Source: Pseudomonadota bacterium (GTDB lineage: Bacteria > Pseudomonadota > Alphaproteobacteria > Sphingomonadales > Sphingomonadaceae). Taken from it: DNA of 7,018 nucleotides. Of the stretch, positions 5,586-7,018 are shown piece by piece (positions within the stretch are counted from its first letter, which is position 1; each line of letters starts with the position of its first letter). Both the position numbers and the translations under genes were made by a program. The stretch lies in assembly GCA_023433305.1 (NCBI GenBank), contig JAEZCZ010000119.1, positions 1 through 7,018 on the forward strand, written 5' to 3'. The notes beneath the pieces were generated by a model, which did not search any database, was not told the DNA's origin, and saw only the letters and a program-made list of their open reading frames with translations.

Positions 5586-6128
5586 TTGGCGAGTGCGCTG
5601 CCGATCTGCACCGTCGGGCACTCGACGCGCACCATCGAGGAATTCGTCGAGCTGCTCCGCGTTGGCGAGGTGACCACGCTGGTCGACGTGCGCACGATCC
5701 CGCGCTCGCGCACCAATCCGCAGTACAACCTCGACCGCCTGCCCGAGGAGCTCGCTGCCTACCAGCTTCGCCACCGCTACATCGCCGAGCTGGGGGGCTT
5801 GCGGAAGAAGACTCCCGAGGTCGAGCCCGAGACCAACGGCCTGTGGCGCAACAAGAGCTTCCACAACTACGCCGACTACGCGCTCACCGAGCCGTTCCGT
5901 GCCGGCCTTTCCGAATTGCTCGACCTCGCCGAGACCGAGCGCTGCGCGATCATGTGCTCGGAGGCGGTGTGGTGGCGCTGCCATCGCCGCATCATCGCCG
6001 ACTACCTGCTCGCGCTCGGCCGCGAGGTGCTGCACCTGATGGCCCCGGCCAAGCTCGTCCCCGCCACGCTCACTCCGGGGGCGGTGGCGGGGAAGGACGG
6101 CGCGGTCCGTTATCCCGCCGCCGCGTAG
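5586..6128 (+). CDS. DUF488 family protein
   Basis: The 180-aa soluble protein matches the DUF488 family, whose function is not established. Motifs in order are ICTVGHSTRTIEEF (7-20), LVDVRTIPRSRTNPQYN (32-48), ELGGLR (68-73), SFHNYADYAL (91-100) and MCSEAVWWRCHRRIIADYL (123-141). The last block, with Cys124 and Cys132 and a Trp-Trp-Arg-Cys-His run, is the most conserved part of the family and could form an active or metal site. The TTG at 5586 is chosen because it is the only initiator-type codon close to the first conserved motif and lies 2 nt after the nnrS stop; the ribosome site (AAGG, GGCGG) within the end of nnrS is weak. This spacing suggests translation coupled to nnrS. The pairing with nnrS hints at a stress role, but no function can be read from the sequence. 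Confidence 0.88.
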   Translation: MASALPICTVGHSTRTIEEFVELLRVGEVTTLVDVRTIPRSRTNPQYNLDRLPEELAAYQLRHRYIAELGGLRKKTPEVEPETNGLWRNKSFHNYADYALTEPFRAGLSELLDLAETERCAIMCSEAVWWRCHRRIIADYLLALGREVLHLMAPAKLVPATLTPGAVAGKDGAVRYPAAA

Positions 6129-6171
6129 CCGTTGCATCGCGGCCCGGCCGTTCCCACATCGCGCAACCTGT

Positions 6172-6193
6172 GAGGCCGCGTCGGCCGCCTCTT
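6172..6193 (+). terminator. Weak hairpin after the DUF488 gene
   Basis: GAGGC (6172-6176) can pair with GCCTC (6187-6191), with two more inner pairs across a C-C mismatch and a 4-nt loop, followed by only TT. It lies 43 nt after the stop codon at 6128. It could end the nnrS transcript, but there is no true U-tract. Rho-dependent ending is equally possible. Confidence 0.25.
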
Positions 6194-6217
6194 GACCAAC
6201 GCGAACATTTGCGGAAC
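6192..6217 (+). promoter_or_regulatory. uvrA promoter region with LexA (SOS) box GAAC-N7-GAAC
   Basis: GAAC at 6203-6206 and GAAC at 6214-6217 are separated by exactly 7 nt, an exact match to the direct-repeat SOS box of alphaproteobacterial LexA. It lies 11 nt before the uvrA ATG. TTGACC at 6192-6197 is a good -35 element, and a -10 at normal spacing would overlap the second half of the box, so bound LexA would block RNA polymerase. A start in that position leaves a leader of only a few nucleotides. The -10 itself (around GAACAT) is weak. Confidence 0.75.
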
Positions 6218-6228
6218 ATCCGAAACCG

Positions 6229-7018
<790 letters not shown>

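Overview
The window is very GC-rich DNA with tightly packed genes, typical of an alphaproteobacterium. A sphingomonad/erythrobacter-type organism is my best guess. Three things point that way: a GGAAC-N16-CGTT promoter of the alphaproteobacterial general stress sigma factor (EcfG type) before the small heat shock gene, a GAAC-N7-GAAC SOS box of the alphaproteobacterial LexA type before uvrA, and the protein sequences themselves. The genus is inferred, not shown.

Left part (1-1013, minus strand): the 5' end of a thpR-like RNA 2',3'-cyclic phosphodiesterase gene runs off the left edge. Upstream of it lies a complete Hsp20 small heat shock gene. The hsp20 gene has an EcfG-type promoter and a leader that can fold into a long hairpin and possibly hide its own ribosome binding site.

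Centre (1014-6128): this is a nitric-oxide handling block. A small CopD-like membrane protein gene (plus strand) converges on a norB-sirB2 pair (minus strand). norB encodes a complete single-chain quinol-dependent nitric oxide reductase with all the expected metal ligands. sirB2 follows it by 7 nt and encodes a four-helix SirB2-family membrane protein. Divergent from norB is nnrS, a haem/copper membrane protein family linked to NO stress, followed 2 nt later by a DUF488-family gene. The norB/nnrS intergenic region holds a Crp/Fnr-type 14-bp box (CTGAT-N4-GTCAA) and a perfect 7-bp inverted repeat, so both sides may be induced together under low oxygen or NO. No nitrite reductase, norC or NO-sensor gene is visible, which fits NO detoxification better than full denitrification, though the flanks are unseen.

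Right part (6129-7018): uvrA starts behind its SOS box and runs off the right edge. The last ~45 bases turn into C- and G-runs, including 12 G in a row, and the reading frame departs from normal UvrA. They look like a low-quality contig end.

No tRNA, rRNA, CRISPR array, insertion sequence or prophage gene was seen. The most interesting items are the hsp20 leader, the divergent norB/nnrS control region, and the small membrane proteins beside the NO reductase.
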